A stretch of DNA of 64,000 nucleotides from Gossypium raimondii. Lineage: Eukaryota > Streptophyta > Magnoliopsida > Malvales > Malvaceae. The stretch spans positions 53,664,390-53,728,389 of the forward strand of contig NC_068576.1 in the NCBI RefSeq assembly GCF_025698545.1. Direction: 5' to 3'. The notes beneath the pieces were generated by a model. It did no database searches and was not told the origin of the DNA. It saw only the letters and a list, made by a program, of their open reading frames with translations. The position numbers and the translations under genes were made by a program. Below are positions 31,963 to 45,100 of this stretch, piece after piece. How positions within the stretch are numbered: the stretch's first letter is position 1; every line of letters begins with the position of its first letter.

Positions 31963-33832
31963 ATGACGACCCTAACTCCAAATAACCCAGACTCCGTCTA
32001 TGCTTTTACTGTTAAGGTTGGTCTGTCGTTCTTTGCTCTAATCCTTTTTTTCTTATCACTGTTTAAGCTCTTCAGTAAGTTTTAAGTCCTTAAGAGCTTT
32101 AAGTTCACTTACTTACCCTTTTTAAAGTAAAATCTTGCTAGGCTATGTTGTTTTGTTCTTTAAACTCATCATATCTTGTTATAAAATAGCAAATTTGGTA
32201 AATTTTGATGGTTGCTTGACACCTTTTCAGTATTTTTTGGGTTCTAAACTTATCACTAGTAAGACTTCTGTTTGCGGATTACCCATTTTGCTAAGGTTGT
32301 TTAGTTACTTACTATTGACGGGGCAATAGAAAGGAAACTAAATTAACTTGATACGGAGATGCTGACCTGAGATATCAGTGGAGAAATAATCTTTTTTTTT
32401 TTTGTATGAAAATAACGCCAAATGCAGAAACTTTCTCAGTTTCTTAATGCTTAACAAGGGTTCTTAATGGTTTTTAATCTAATGAGATTTTATTGAGCAT
32501 CAGATGGAGGAGAAGAAGGTAGTGAAATTAAATTGTAATATTCTATTTCATTGCTAACCAATCAAATGGTTGTAAATGGTATTGTCCTGGTTTCTTTTAC
32601 AGAAAAGGATTTAAAAGGAGCATTTTGTGTATATATTTTCTCTTTTATGCATATGATCCTCTGCTTCTGTTGATAGGATGCTGAGGGAAACGATGTGGAT
32701 CTCAATATTTACCAAGGAAAAGTGATGTTGATTGTTAATGTTGCTTCCAAATGGTATCTTCTTTCTATTTCTGTGATCAATATTTAATGTGTTATATTTG
32801 CAACTGAGCCAATTGACGACAGTTTGTAGCCATGAATTTATTTTTATGACTATCTCTTCGGTTATTTTATGACAGTGGAATGACAAATTCCAACTACACA
32901 GAACTGAACCAATTATACGAGAAGTATAAAGATCAAGGTTTGCATTTTGAACCTTTGAGTTTGCCTGAACCTTCATTATTGATGTGTTTAGAAGAACAAT
33001 GTAATACAACAGCCTCTACTGTTTCCTTGTGTGTGCATATATTTGTTTAACTTTTATCGGGATGAATTCCACTTTGAAAGATACATTGACATTACATTGC
33101 TTGCATGGACTAAAATCTGCTTTTGTTTCTGTAAAAGGCTTGGAGATTCTTGCTTTTCCGTGCAATCAATTTGGAGAGGAGGAACCAGGATCAAATGTTG
33201 AGATTTCTGAATTTGTTTGCACCTGCTTTAGATCGGAATTCCCTATCTTTGATAAGGTAACTAGAACCATACTGTACTTGTTTTACTGTTGAAGCTTAGT
33301 AAAACTTGGGTAATTTTGCCACAATCATTGTTAGCATTTCTGAACTTTACAGTTTTTTTAACCAGGATTCCTATAGTTGAGGATCTACCCCGATGGGCAT
33401 ACTTTAGGCACAATTTTGCTAACATGATTGCATTAAGAACACCGCTCATGAACCGTATGAATATAATGTGTAACTTTTTATTGAAGCATCTCGTCTTGCT
33501 GTTGTGATATTAGATTGAAGTAAATGGTGATAATGCCTCTCCACTGTACAAGTACTTAAAGTTGGGGAAATGGGGAATTTTCGGAGATGATATCCAATGG
33601 AACTTCGCCAAGTTCTTGGTCAGTAAGGATGGTCAAGTTGTTCATCGTTATTACCCCACCACTTCTCCACTTAGTCTTGAGGTGAACTACTTTTTTTTTT
33701 GCCTTCCCAATTCTTACGCTTAAAAGTTTGATTTTGGCTTTTTTTATTGCGGTGTTGTTGTTATGAAGTGAATTTGATCTTTTGAATTATATGGTGTTAT
33801 TGCAGTATGATATAAAGAAGTTACTGGAATAA
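31963..33832 (+). CDS. GPX8: glutathione peroxidase, short cytosolic type
   Basis: There are six exons: 31963-32016, 32677-32753, 32876-32937, 33138-33256, 33514-33681 and 33806-33832. The last five introns sit at the same codon positions and phases as in the GPX6-like gene 12 kb upstream. The product is 168 aa without a targeting extension. The conserved cysteines are Cys44 (ASKCGMTNSNY), Cys73 (FPCNQF) and Cys92 (FVCTC); the usual CTRF is CTCF here, adding a fourth cysteine (Cys94). The stretch [18 protein letters not shown] is closest to Arabidopsis GPX8 by recall. It is expected to act as a thioredoxin-dependent peroxidase in cytosol and nucleus. Confidence 0.93.
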
Positions 33833-34871
33833 TCAGTGACAAAGAGGAGGTAAGATGAAAACCTGGCCGGTTAGTGCCGAGAGGTAAAGGCTAAGACTGA
33901 TCAACTGATCAGAATGTGAGCATAAAATATTTGTTCTCATCCACGAGTGTTTAGTTCAGGTTTGTATGATTTGTATTGCAAAATACTGTGTTAGAATAAT
34001 GTTGGACCATCATCATGTATGTATGTATGTTTATATATTGGGTGTAAGAGTTGCCTTAGTTTAAGATCAAGCTCAAGGAGCTTGAGCTTAACAGTCAAGT
34101 CCCAAAACCCGCTTAATCAGTATTTGATGCGTGTCCAGATGAGATAAAATAACTTTTTATAAAAAACCGAATTCATCTTTGTTGAATGCACCCACTGAAC
34201 CGAATTTGAGCAACATAATGTAAAAGTTGTATTCCTTGTAAACTACAAAGAGTGGAAGGTTCATGCTCAAAGGACATGTATGAACTGAATTCATATACTC
34301 CTTTACATCTTCTTTTTTACCAGTTATGTACTTAATGATTGTGTTGACTTATTATTTAAATTACTTAAGCAAATTGATGAAAAGTTAATGGAAATCTGAA
34401 TGAATTTTCAAGTTTGTCCTTGCAGCTTTATATTGATTAATCATCCATTTGTAATAGACCATCACAAATTTGCTTTTCCAGTCCTTATTCCTGCACTGCC
34501 TCCTTTCATACTTAAAATGAAAGAAAATAAAAAATACCATTAACAGAAGCTTTGAGTTACAAATGGATTCCGGATTTTAGACCCTTTTATCATGCCTGAC
34601 AGCCATGTAGAATAGCTTCATTGCTGTGTGTTGACAGTTTTCTTGTTTTTCATCCAACTTTGAAATGTTGCAGATAATAGTAGATGGATTTCACAGTTAC
34701 CACAGACAATATATCTTCGCCCTACAAACTAGACAAACTCACAGTGGCTTTGTTACAATCTAAGTTAGCAACCCTGTTGCACCTATTGGGCGGATGGGGA
34801 AGATTTTAATTTTTTTCGTACTTCTCAAAGATTCAGTACATGTACAACAAGTATGTACGCGAATGCAGTGC
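33833..34871. other. 3' flanks of convergent GPX8 and AHL genes
   Basis: No ORF is supported. A short ATGT tandem (about 34014-34030) is present. The region should hold the 3' UTRs of both genes; the boundaries were not fixed. Confidence 0.4.
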
Positions 34872-37460
34872 TCATCCTCGCATCAAGTCAATATCTGCGT
34901 GAGGGTTTCTCAGACCAACTGGCCGTGAACCGGGCCAAGCACTCATAGAAGGGGGAATGAAATGTTGAGTTGAAGGTGCAGTTGTTGGCATAGTTGAGTC
35001 ACCGCAGCGCTGGGGCACAGCCTCCTCTGCTTTTGGGCTAGCCAGTTGCTTGTTCTTTGTTTTAGATCCCCCATAAACAAAGCTGCAAACTACCAGCTGC
35101 AGCAAGTGTATAATACCTTAAAATCATATGCATAAGCTTCTCATTTTTTTAACCCACCGAAAACACTATCCGGGTTGCAGACATACAATTCAATGACATA
35201 TCACACCCTTATTCAAACCCACTCATTCCAACCAGCACGTCTTATGCGCATGCAAATAAGACCCTAGTCAGACTCGTCTGATTTTATAAGCATCAAAATA
35301 GAAGTTAAATTTGGAGAAATGAAAAGGATACCTGAACTAGGCTTGATGCAATCAATGTTGCGATGCCACCGCCTATGACATGACCATCAGGAGTAGAAAG
35401 TGAAGCACTTATGCCCCCTGTTCGACTGCGTGGTCCACCATCCTCGGCTAGTAAGTAAGAACCGGACAAGCATAATATCTCAAACTGGCCCTAAGAAAAG
35501 CTAAAACAGATCAAATAAGTTCCCACCTAGATAAGGATAAATATGTAAAATTGAAGGATCAAATATTACATGATTATAAACTAAACTAAACATTACACGA
35601 CAGTTTCATTGGCAGAAAGCCTGACAGACAAAGCACAGAGACAATGACGACAACAAAAATCCCTGACTGAACTAGTACATAATTCAGGCCACCATACTGT
35701 GGTTTCACAAAATGCATTTTCATCCGGAGGAAAGAAGCACATTGGTTTCATGTTCTACATTTCAAACTGCCATTCTAAGAACTCAAATAAAGAAGCTAGT
35801 AAGACATTTGGTCATGAGGAGTCATGGCATAAAGACTTCTTTTTTTTTTTTAAGAGAAAGAAATGCCAAAAGAAGGGCAAGTGCCACAACCTCATATGTC
35901 ACAGTAGGAGTAGAAGATGCAGGTTGACGTAGGGTTACAGAGGAAACTGTACCACTGCCTGATAAGATGCAGACAGCTCTTGGCCTTTGTTGTGAAAAGG
36001 ACAACATTTTTGCTACAATGTCCTGGAAAAGAAGATTGCATATTCCTTGTCAAATTAAAGATATACAATCTACATGGTTAGGAAATTGTTGATGCTATTT
36101 GCAACTGAATCATACAGGTAAAACACATTAAGTTGATTTGAAACAGATATGATTGCCCATGTCCCTTGTATGCCAATTCATAAAGGCACATGTGTCTTTA
36201 AAGTTGGACGGTAACTCATACTCACAGACAGTTCAAAGCGTGAAGTGGCTGTGCCAAAGTTACCATTATGCATAGATCAGTGTCCTTTTGAACAAGTTGA
36301 ACACTGTCATCTCTAAGGCTAACTCCACTAAACAAATTAATCATTAAAAGCTGGTTCAGAAGAGAAATTCAATATTTATCACAAGAAACAAAGATGGAGC
36401 AGTGGACTAGCATGCAAATGTGGCAAGTATAATGGTCTCCTCCTATACTTTTCTAACTCATACCACCATAGCAACACATCTGTCGGATATGGGCATGCTT
36501 GTAATCCCCATGCATGTTTAGTCTGATCTGTATTTGAGTGTATGATCATAGGGTTAGTCAAGAATACTTCCCATCCATCAACGTCTTCTTATTCTCAAAA
36601 TTTATATGGAGGAGATCACAATTCCATCCACGTTAAAGTCACAAGAATTACAAGCTCCAACAAAATCCTAGAAAGCAAACATTACACACCAATAATGCAA
36701 TGGAAAGGACCTGTTTCCAAATCATCTAGCTCAACAGCTACGCTATATTAAAGAGATTCTCATGCACCTATTTAACTGCAAAAGATATAAATTCAACATC
36801 ACTTGTATTGTGTAGTAAATGTGAGATAAACTAGAAGGATGTCATTTACTTCTCCAATTCCAACAGTGACAACATGGGGAGCAAAGGCCAGCCCTGCCGA
36901 ACTGTTCATCCATTCACCTATCAGAAACAACTGAACTTTTAAAGACATATCCTGAAAACAAGCAGCATATATTCGCAATACAGGTAGTTATCTAAGCATC
37001 AAAATGCAACAAAAATCTAACCTAGAGTTGCTAATTGCTGCTTCCTCCCAGTCCCAGGAGGACGGCCTTTCTTTCTTTTTTGGCCAGTAGCATCTAAGCC
37101 TGATGAAGACTCAGGCTTAGAAGGCAATGGCAAAAGTCCCAATGAAACCTGCCCACCAGGAGCATATTTCCGGGGCCTTCCTCTCTTTTTCTTCACCGGC
37201 TCCCCCGGTGGCATCCCAGAGGAGACACCCATTTCAATGCCATGAGGGAAACTGACATTTTTAGGCTCCCCTGTAAATGTTGATCCAATATTTGACTGAA
37301 GCTGAACCTGGGGGTTAGATGGGGGCCTGAACCCTTGTTGAGAATAAAATGCAGATATGCCAGTGGGTGTCACAGATCCAGAACTAGGCCCACCAACCCC
37401 TCTATGAATATAATAAGGAGATGACCCGCCTGATAATGCCATAGCTTCTCTCCCATCCAT
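34872..37460 (-). CDS. AHL5: AT-hook motif nuclear-localized (AHL) protein
   Basis: There are five exons, in coding order: 37460-37022, 36917-36850, 36022-35891, 35490-35332 and 35096-34872, giving 340 aa. Two AT-hooks are present: KKKRGRPRKY (core 93-98) and KKGRPPGTGRK (core 131-136). They are followed by a PPC/DUF296 domain (about 147-275: GEWMNSSAGLAFAPHV, FSQQRPRAVCILSGSGTVSSVTLRQP, FEILCLSGSYL). AHL proteins bind the minor groove of AT-rich DNA through the hooks and form trimers and bind partners through PPC. The start MDGREAMA and the tail LRNPHADIDLMRG fit the AHL5 branch, by recall. The fourth intron begins GTATCCTTTT, a U12-like donor. The 5' leader upstream of 37460 is AT-rich and may be spliced. 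Confidence 0.93.
35097..35331 (-). other. candidate U12-type GT-AG intron in the AHL gene
   Basis: The donor GTATCCTTTT matches the U12 GT-AG consensus, and the acceptor is CTGCAG. A branch site is weak: GATTTTAAG about 24 nt upstream is the best candidate. U2-type splicing remains possible. Confidence 0.4.
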
Positions 37461-40395
37461 GCATTTACTAGTGAGGAATTAAACACAATTTAAGTAGGAA
37501 AAAAAAAAAGAACCTCTTTTTTTGTACCAAAAATTTGTGTATTTATTAAAGCCTTTTAACCCCAGAACTAAACTGATTCAAAATTGAAACAAAGAAGACG
37601 TTTTGAGAAAAGGGTTTTACCATGGTTTTTCGACAAGTGGAGAAAAATATACCAACAAAAACAACTACAGAATTTGAAATATCTGCTTCAAAGGACTCCC
37701 CTTTTTAACCATAAATGCTATAAAGCAAACATAATGAAGTTCAAAGATGGGGTTCCTTTCAAAATAAATAAAACTTAAGTACCCCAAGGAGCTTCAACAG
37801 AAACCCAGGAAAATAAGATGAACTATGAAAAGCTCAAAAACCCAAACAAAGTAGAAGCTTTTAGGAAATTGTAGCACACACAGCCATGAATTCATCAAGG
37901 AAAACAAAACCCTAGACTTGAAAAACCTAGGGTTTTGTAAAAAGAAATCAGAAATCCAAGAAGAAAAAAGGGAAAACAAAAGTGACAGTAAATAAAAGAC
38001 AGGAAAATTTATTTGAAAAAATGAGGAGCTTCTTGAATCAAAATGCATGTAGTAGAAAACTTTATCATTTTCTGTAAAATAAATAAAAATTATTGGAGGG
38101 ATCCCTTATTGTTTAGTGAAGAGTCAAGTGGGAGAGTGTTACTAGTATTCTGACTAAAAACCATTTTTAGAAAAGAGTTGAGTGATGGTATTGGGGAGGG
38201 ACAGTAAGTGACCCACAAAAAGTACCCCTCAAAAAAAAAAAAGACCCTCTCTTACAGTGTATATGTCCGTATCAAATTGCCATTTTCCCAAGTGCAGTAA
38301 GCTCTTTCTTTTCCTTTTCGTTCATTTTTATTTTTTCCATTGAATCAAGAATGAGCATTTAGTAGCTGTATTTTATTTTGTTTTTATATCACTCTGTTTC
38401 AATGAGTGTCTGTTTGCAGTTTGTTTGCTTTCGGGGTTTTCCCGCTCTGTTGTACAACTGAGTCTTTATTACACTGATTAAAAACAGAGTCAAGGAGCAA
38501 GATAGAGTCGAGATGGTCAAGGAATCTAAACAATGGCTCTAACAGAGAGTAGGGGAGGAAATAATTTTTCTAAATATTTATTTTGATGTGATGTGATGTT
38601 ACCAAGGTACTATTTTTTGCTTCACGAATCACGACAGGGAAAAATGACGTTGGTCTTTGTTTTGGTTCTTTCAGATTCTCTGAGTGATGTCGTTTTACAT
38701 GTTTGACTAGTTTCATTGGCCATCATTACCACTTTCAGAACACCCCTAATCTAATTTTGGAATGCCCGAAGCTAGACAACCCTCCTTTGATTTCCCTTAG
38801 CAATTTTCAGTCTATTATCTTAGGTTGTGCCAATAAATTTACTTCTTCTTTTTTTAAGGAAATAAATTCACATTGATTATCGAATTTTAAAATATTATTG
38901 TATATTAATTAATGTTATTGGTTTATTACATTATAGTCATTTAGTAGTTAATTTCTGTTAAAAGTGTGAAGTTAAACTGATGCCACAAATTATTTGACTT
39001 TTTTTCTTACTTTTATTATATCTTTTTTTTTCGTTTTATTTTTCTATTCCTTTTCAAAGATTATCTTGATTTTTTAATGTTTGATTTGTCAAATCTTATA
39101 TTACAGTTTGTAATGTTATTTTCTTGAATAAGATACGATATTTAAATTCATAACATTTTAGCCATCTCATATTTTCACACTCTTATATTAAAATATCGTA
39201 ATATAAGATAACATCTTTCTTAGATAATCTAAAATTTTAGGTGAAATTTGAAATATAAGATAAATGTACCGATTGTCTCCGTACTACTTTATAATTTATT
39301 GAATTGATTGTTAAGAATTTGTAATTATTTTTTTAATTTGTTTGTAGTATCTAGAATACTATAATAAAATGATTTTTTTATAAATTTTGATGTTGCTCTA
39401 AACCATAAACCTGAATTTATTTGATTAATCTTAATTACTAATTTTTTATGGTTTTTAAATAAAAGTTTCATTTTTTTCTATCCTATAAAAAATTACAAAT
39501 AAAACTATAACAGCTTACATTATCAAACAAAATACATTGTTACAAACATTAACAAGTACTATGAAAATAAAGAAACCAAATTTCTTAGACTTGTTGGAAA
39601 CTACCAAATCATGTTAAATAGAATAAAATATTTAAAGGCTTATATTATAAATTTTAGTTTCACTTCTCTTTTCATATTAAAAGCAAACCCATATCTCTAA
39701 AATAAAAATTATAAACCATGTAAAGGAATTGAATCCATGTAAAGGCTTATATTGTAAATTTTAGTTGGTGTAGTAATAGTATATAATGGAGAGAGTTCAA
39801 TCATAGTACTTTTAGTGGATTGACTTAATGGCTAAATATTGTTGTATTTAATAAACGAAGAATCGGAGCTTAATTACAATTATTTGAGCCCTAATTATAT
39901 ATGTTCAATTGGTTTCTTCACTAGTTTGTCACAACCCTACATGGATTGCATTTGAACCGATATTATGAATAAATGAAAGCGACGATCTAGAAAAATAGAT
40001 TGCATGTATCACCATTTATAGTGAATGTGTTTTCTTGCTTTTAAGCAATAGATGACTTAGAGATTAAATTAATTTATTTGAATTGTTATTTAATTGAATG
40101 TAATTAATTAATTGAAGTTTGAAGTGGAAATTAAATTAATTAGTCATTGTAGTTTTGTTGAATAGGAAATTTAAATATATTTACTTACAGATTCTACTAC
40201 AATAAAGCTGTCATGACTTCAAAAAAATTAGAATTGAGTGAATTAATTGAGTTTATTTTAATTAAAAAATTAATACTTTAGGAACAAAAAATTGTTTATT
40301 GGGCTGGATAAATTATATTGGTTGATTAAATGTTCAAATAACATATATAATTATACCTAACATATGAGATAAGCCCATTGGCCTATTTAGAGAGT
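37461..40395. other. AHL upstream region, then gene-free AT-rich spacer
   Basis: 37.46-38.3 kb is AHL leader and promoter. Beyond that the DNA is AT-rich, with many words such as TTTAAA and no ORF of note. Nothing further was recognised. Confidence 0.45.
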
Positions 40396-42105
40396 GTTGG
40401 GTGACAAACCCTATTCCCAAAGGGGTTTGTCGCCACCCACTCTATGTAGCATTAAAATGACTCAGTATTTTCTATTAAAATATTATTATTTTGTATCTTC
40501 TTATTCAACTAGAACTCTTATATTTTTATTTATAAATAAAGACTATGAATTAGGTCAAAAGTAGAATACAATAAGTTATCGTTCTGTCATTTTATAGTGA
40601 GATTTATTTTACTAATAAAATCTATTATTTGAGAGAGTTTAGCTTTGATTTCTAACTTATAGGAGTAATTGATTTTCTCGAATATCAATAAATTTCTATT
40701 ATGTTATCATTTCATAAATTTAAAGTCCACACTTTAAACAAACTGAAGGTTTGAAAATAGTATAAAATAAAATGTTGGTAGAAAGTTCCAAAATGACTAA
40801 GTTCGCCTAGCATAAAAGACAAATATTGATTTGATAAAGATTTATTGTTATAAATAGCACAAAAATTCAATTTTAGAAAAATTATAATTTTTCAATGTGC
40901 GACAAAATTGCTTTCTACACCAAAATTTCCAACAGAACATATCATCTTGTTTGGGTGCAAGCTAGCGTTTTGGGGTGTTGCTTACTATAACCAAGTTGCA
41001 GGATTTGAAGGCTAAAGAAGCGCAAAAGACAATTGCAAAGGCTGGGAGGTTGATTACTATAACAATACGTGAAAAATGCGAGTAATTTAGTTTTCTTCCT
41101 AAACTAAATAATGAAATTGAAAAATGTGAATCATGTAGCATGACTAATCACAACACCTTTCAGAAGTGTGGCAAGAAATCCAGAATTGTTAAAATTGAAT
41201 TTGAATGGATTCTATTTCTAACATGGAGTGGGAAAAGGTATTTTTTACCGTTATTGATGATTTTTTTAATATATATATACGTTTACTTATTGTGAAAAAT
41301 TAAAGTGCAGCTTTAGAGAAAATTTTCACTTTTATAAAAAAGAAAATTTTTGAGAAGGAAAATCAAAATATTTAAGAGTGACAAAAGAGGTGAGTATGAT
41401 AACCTCATATTAAATGTTTTCATGCAATCCTTTGATTGTTCATGAAATTATTCCCCCACTCTCCTACATCAATTCGAGTGACAAAACATACAAAAAAAAA
41501 AAAAAAAAACGTAACTTCACTAGATTTGACTAATGCCATGTTAGTCGCCGCTTTGGTGCTCCTAAAAATTCATAGTGAGAAGCAGTTTTAATATTAATTA
41601 TGTCTTTAATAAGGTACTACGAAATCACTCATTAAAATATTTTATAAACATTGAAAAAGTTACAAGCCAAACGTGAATTATTTTAGTGTGTTATCTTTCT
41701 TTTGTTAGACTTTCAAAACTTAAAAGATTAAAATTTGAGATTATAACGTCTAGATGTACATTTTAGGTTATGTTTAGGCAAATAAGATATACAAGTTTTT
41801 GGACTTAAATAACAATGTTATAGTTGAATCCTTAGATGTCATATTTCATGAAAGCACATTTTCTTTTAAAACTAAAAATAGTGGGGAGTTAAATCTAGAT
41901 TGACAATTATCTTTGAACTTGGAGATAATGCACAAACTCTTGAACAATTTACTTCCAAATCCAAAAAAAGAAATGAATTTATAAGTGAACCTAGAAGAGG
42001 TAAAAGAACTGTAAAAGATTTTGACCCTGATTATTATGTGTTTATTGTTGAAGAAGATCTTAAAACTTTATATAAGGTTTTATCTTATCCTAATTCTAAC
42101 CTTTG
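40396..42105 (+). mobile_element. Ty1/copia retrotransposon remnant (fossil)
   Basis: 40396-40933 begins TGTTGGGTGA and ends TTTCCAACA, the usual copia LTR termini, so it may be an LTR of about 540 bp. At about 41770-42105 the plus strand encodes the region after the integrase core that precedes reverse transcriptase in copia polyproteins: YKFLDLNNNVIVESLDVIFHE-like residues, then RRGKRTVKDFDPDYYVFIVEEDLKTLYK. It is clearly broken, and most of the element is missing. No target duplication was found. Confidence 0.55.
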
Positions 42106-45100
42106 AAAAAAAAAATCATCAATGATGAGATAAATTTCTTGACAACTATTATAACCAAGATAAAGTACATAGCCAAAACGTGCTAGTTTACAAAGTTCAT
42201 TGTAGCCTTGCTTATATGAGTGTGAAAGTGAGTTCACACTTTATTCTCTAGAACACTCATTATAGCCAAGATAAAGTACATGGCCAAATCGTGCTAGCTT
42301 ACAAAACTCATTGTAGGGTACTAGAAACTTATGTATGCGACATAGTAATATATTTCTCAAAGTAGCCTTAGCTCAAGAGTTAGTTCACTATTAACTCCAT
42401 AGTAGAGGTCATTGAATATTAGGTGCCATTTGGTGGAGCTTCTCACTTTTAACTTTTGCAAGTTCGTAAGGTGTTTAATGGATGATTGGATTTATTGTAT
42501 CTTGAGAGATAGTGTGTAATAAAACTTATTTGAGAAGGAGCTATCATCTCAATAGAACAATCTAATTCGTGTCTTAATCTTTGTTACCTTATTTTAATTA
42601 TAAAAGTTGTAAGATTTTTACAACAACAAATTGTTCTTCTATTTTATAATGTGATACCAATGTTTAACAAAAAAAAAAATCATGCATCCTTTGTATATTG
42701 CCTTGCTCTATCCTCTTTTTAAATTTGAAGCTTTAGAGACCCTTAATAAAAACTTATCCCGATGAGGCGGGATAAGAGGCGATCGCTAAGATATAAACGA
42801 CAACACTAGGTTGTTCAGCCATCATGAACTTAAAATTTTTGCCCATTATTGATTATTTAGCGAGAAAAAATATATAGCTTAAGCTACAAAAACCAATTGA
42901 ATGAATGAAATGATTAATATGTGCTAAAGCAATTAATGTAAGCAGATCTTGGTCCCATTCTTGGTTTGGTTTCACAAATTTAGAGAATGGACATCCGTCA
43001 AAAGCATTAAAAAATAAGCAATTATGTAGTGAACTTGAGAAATTGTGGATATGTATTTAAAAGGATAGTTCTGATCTAAAACAATGAGTTCTTAATATAC
43101 ATTTAAACTTTCCCGATCAAGATGCAAAAAATAACATATTCTATACCTCTCATGGTCCAAATAGGTCTAATGAATTTCCATGTCCTTTTATTGTAAATAA
43201 TTATAAAAAAAAGCATTTAAATCGTCCTTTTATTACAAGGAGCTGACAGCTGAGCATATCAGCATAAACACAAAGATTAATGGGTTGTGTTATTGGAGGA
43301 AAAGTAAAAGCAACCCACATGCAATGCAAATTGAGGATTTTCAACTTTTAGAGGGAACAATCTTGCAAATCCTATAAGGCTCAGCCTCAAGCCTTATCTT
43401 ATATATAAATAATTATGCTTTAATGGCTTCCTAATTAAATTCTTTTAATGGCCTCCATAGTATATTCAATGAAAATCTAATGGGTTCCTAAATGCGAGTT
43501 TCGCCGGCACAGGCGAAGGCCTGGAAAATTTTAGGGTCAAATTTCAATTATAACTTTTGGGGTCAAAAGTAATTTGACTATTATATTAATTTATATACTT
43601 TTTTATTTTTTAAGAGATTTAAAAGCAATTTTGCAATATTTTAAAGAGATTTAAAAGCAATTTTGCAATTTGAGGGTCAAAGCTTCTACGGCTCTACCTG
43701 CCTGTTAGATTCGCTCTTGTTTGCTAGAATTTTTTTAATACCAATTATAAAAATTAATTATAAATTAAATAAATATTTTTTAATTCGCATGATTATGGTT
43801 TTTTAAAAATAAATATATTCAAAATAATGAAAATATAAATATATTTAAATTTTAATAATTGATAATCAACCAACATAACTAAATTAACCAATTCTCCCTA
43901 CATTTGATTTAATCTACAAAACTATTTAAACCGAAATTAAGTTAATCGAGTTTATCAGCAAAATTCATTTAACCGCCTTATATGCATTCCCTATCGGTAG
44001 CTGCGGGATGTAATACCATAAAAAAAGAAAAGAAAAAAGTAACTCGTTTTCTTAAAAAAATGATCATAAATGCCACGTGTTATTATTTTTGTCACATAAA
44101 ATTGGCTAGATGGATAAAAAAATGTATATTGAAATTTGAAATTTAATTGGTTGACTTGCGGTTTAGTATTGGTGTTGGCTCCGACTATTTATAATAATTG
44201 ATACTTTAAATACCGAAATAAATTATTCAAAAACTGTACTAAAATAAATATTAAAAAAACAATTGATAAAATATAAATACTATTTATGACCTTAACCCTT
44301 CAAAAAGAAGACCGACAAGACATCCGTTAACATTGTAAATGGATTGAGAGAGAAAAGAGACGAAGAGTGAAGACAAGGATTCATGGAGGTTTAATTTGTA
44401 AAGCCCCCCTCGCGTGATTGGGTTATTTGTCATTATCTACCCACAAAGACAATGCAATAACAGATCAATATTTGTCAAACCTCATTTTATGGTGTCTAAT
44501 AATACCAACGCTAATACTACTACTAATTATTATTTTTTGAGTTGTGTTATTCAACAATGCTAATAAATAACAAATTAGCTTTAAAACATAGTAACACAAA
44601 TGTGTCGAGGTACTCGTTAGTACCGAATAAATGATATTTTGAAATCTTTTCTTTTAAGGAGTCGAAAATCTCTCAACAATATTTTAAGTTTTGCAATCTT
44701 TGTATATTTAAATTTTAGTTTCTTTATATTTATTTCGAGAAATTTAGTCATTTTATTTTTGAATTTAAAATGTAAGTTCAATTGTTATCATTTATGAGAA
44801 AATAGTTAGCATAATGTTTGTGGAGTTTTAGATTCTATAAGCGAGATTAGGAGTAGACAAATGTTCAATAAGAGTATAGTAAATGTTTAAAAAAAAAGAC
44901 TTAGTAATTTTTTAAAGTTGCTTGTGGAATAAAAATAGTACACTTTTAGCGTACCAAATACTAATCTTATAAATATACATATTTGTTAAAATCCTACTTA
45001 ACTTCGTTGATCTCTTCCATCAATAGTTGTTTGTATCGAATCAGGCTGATCAGTTAGACTAGTTAGATCGGAACCAACCAGGGTATTAATATGAAGAAGA

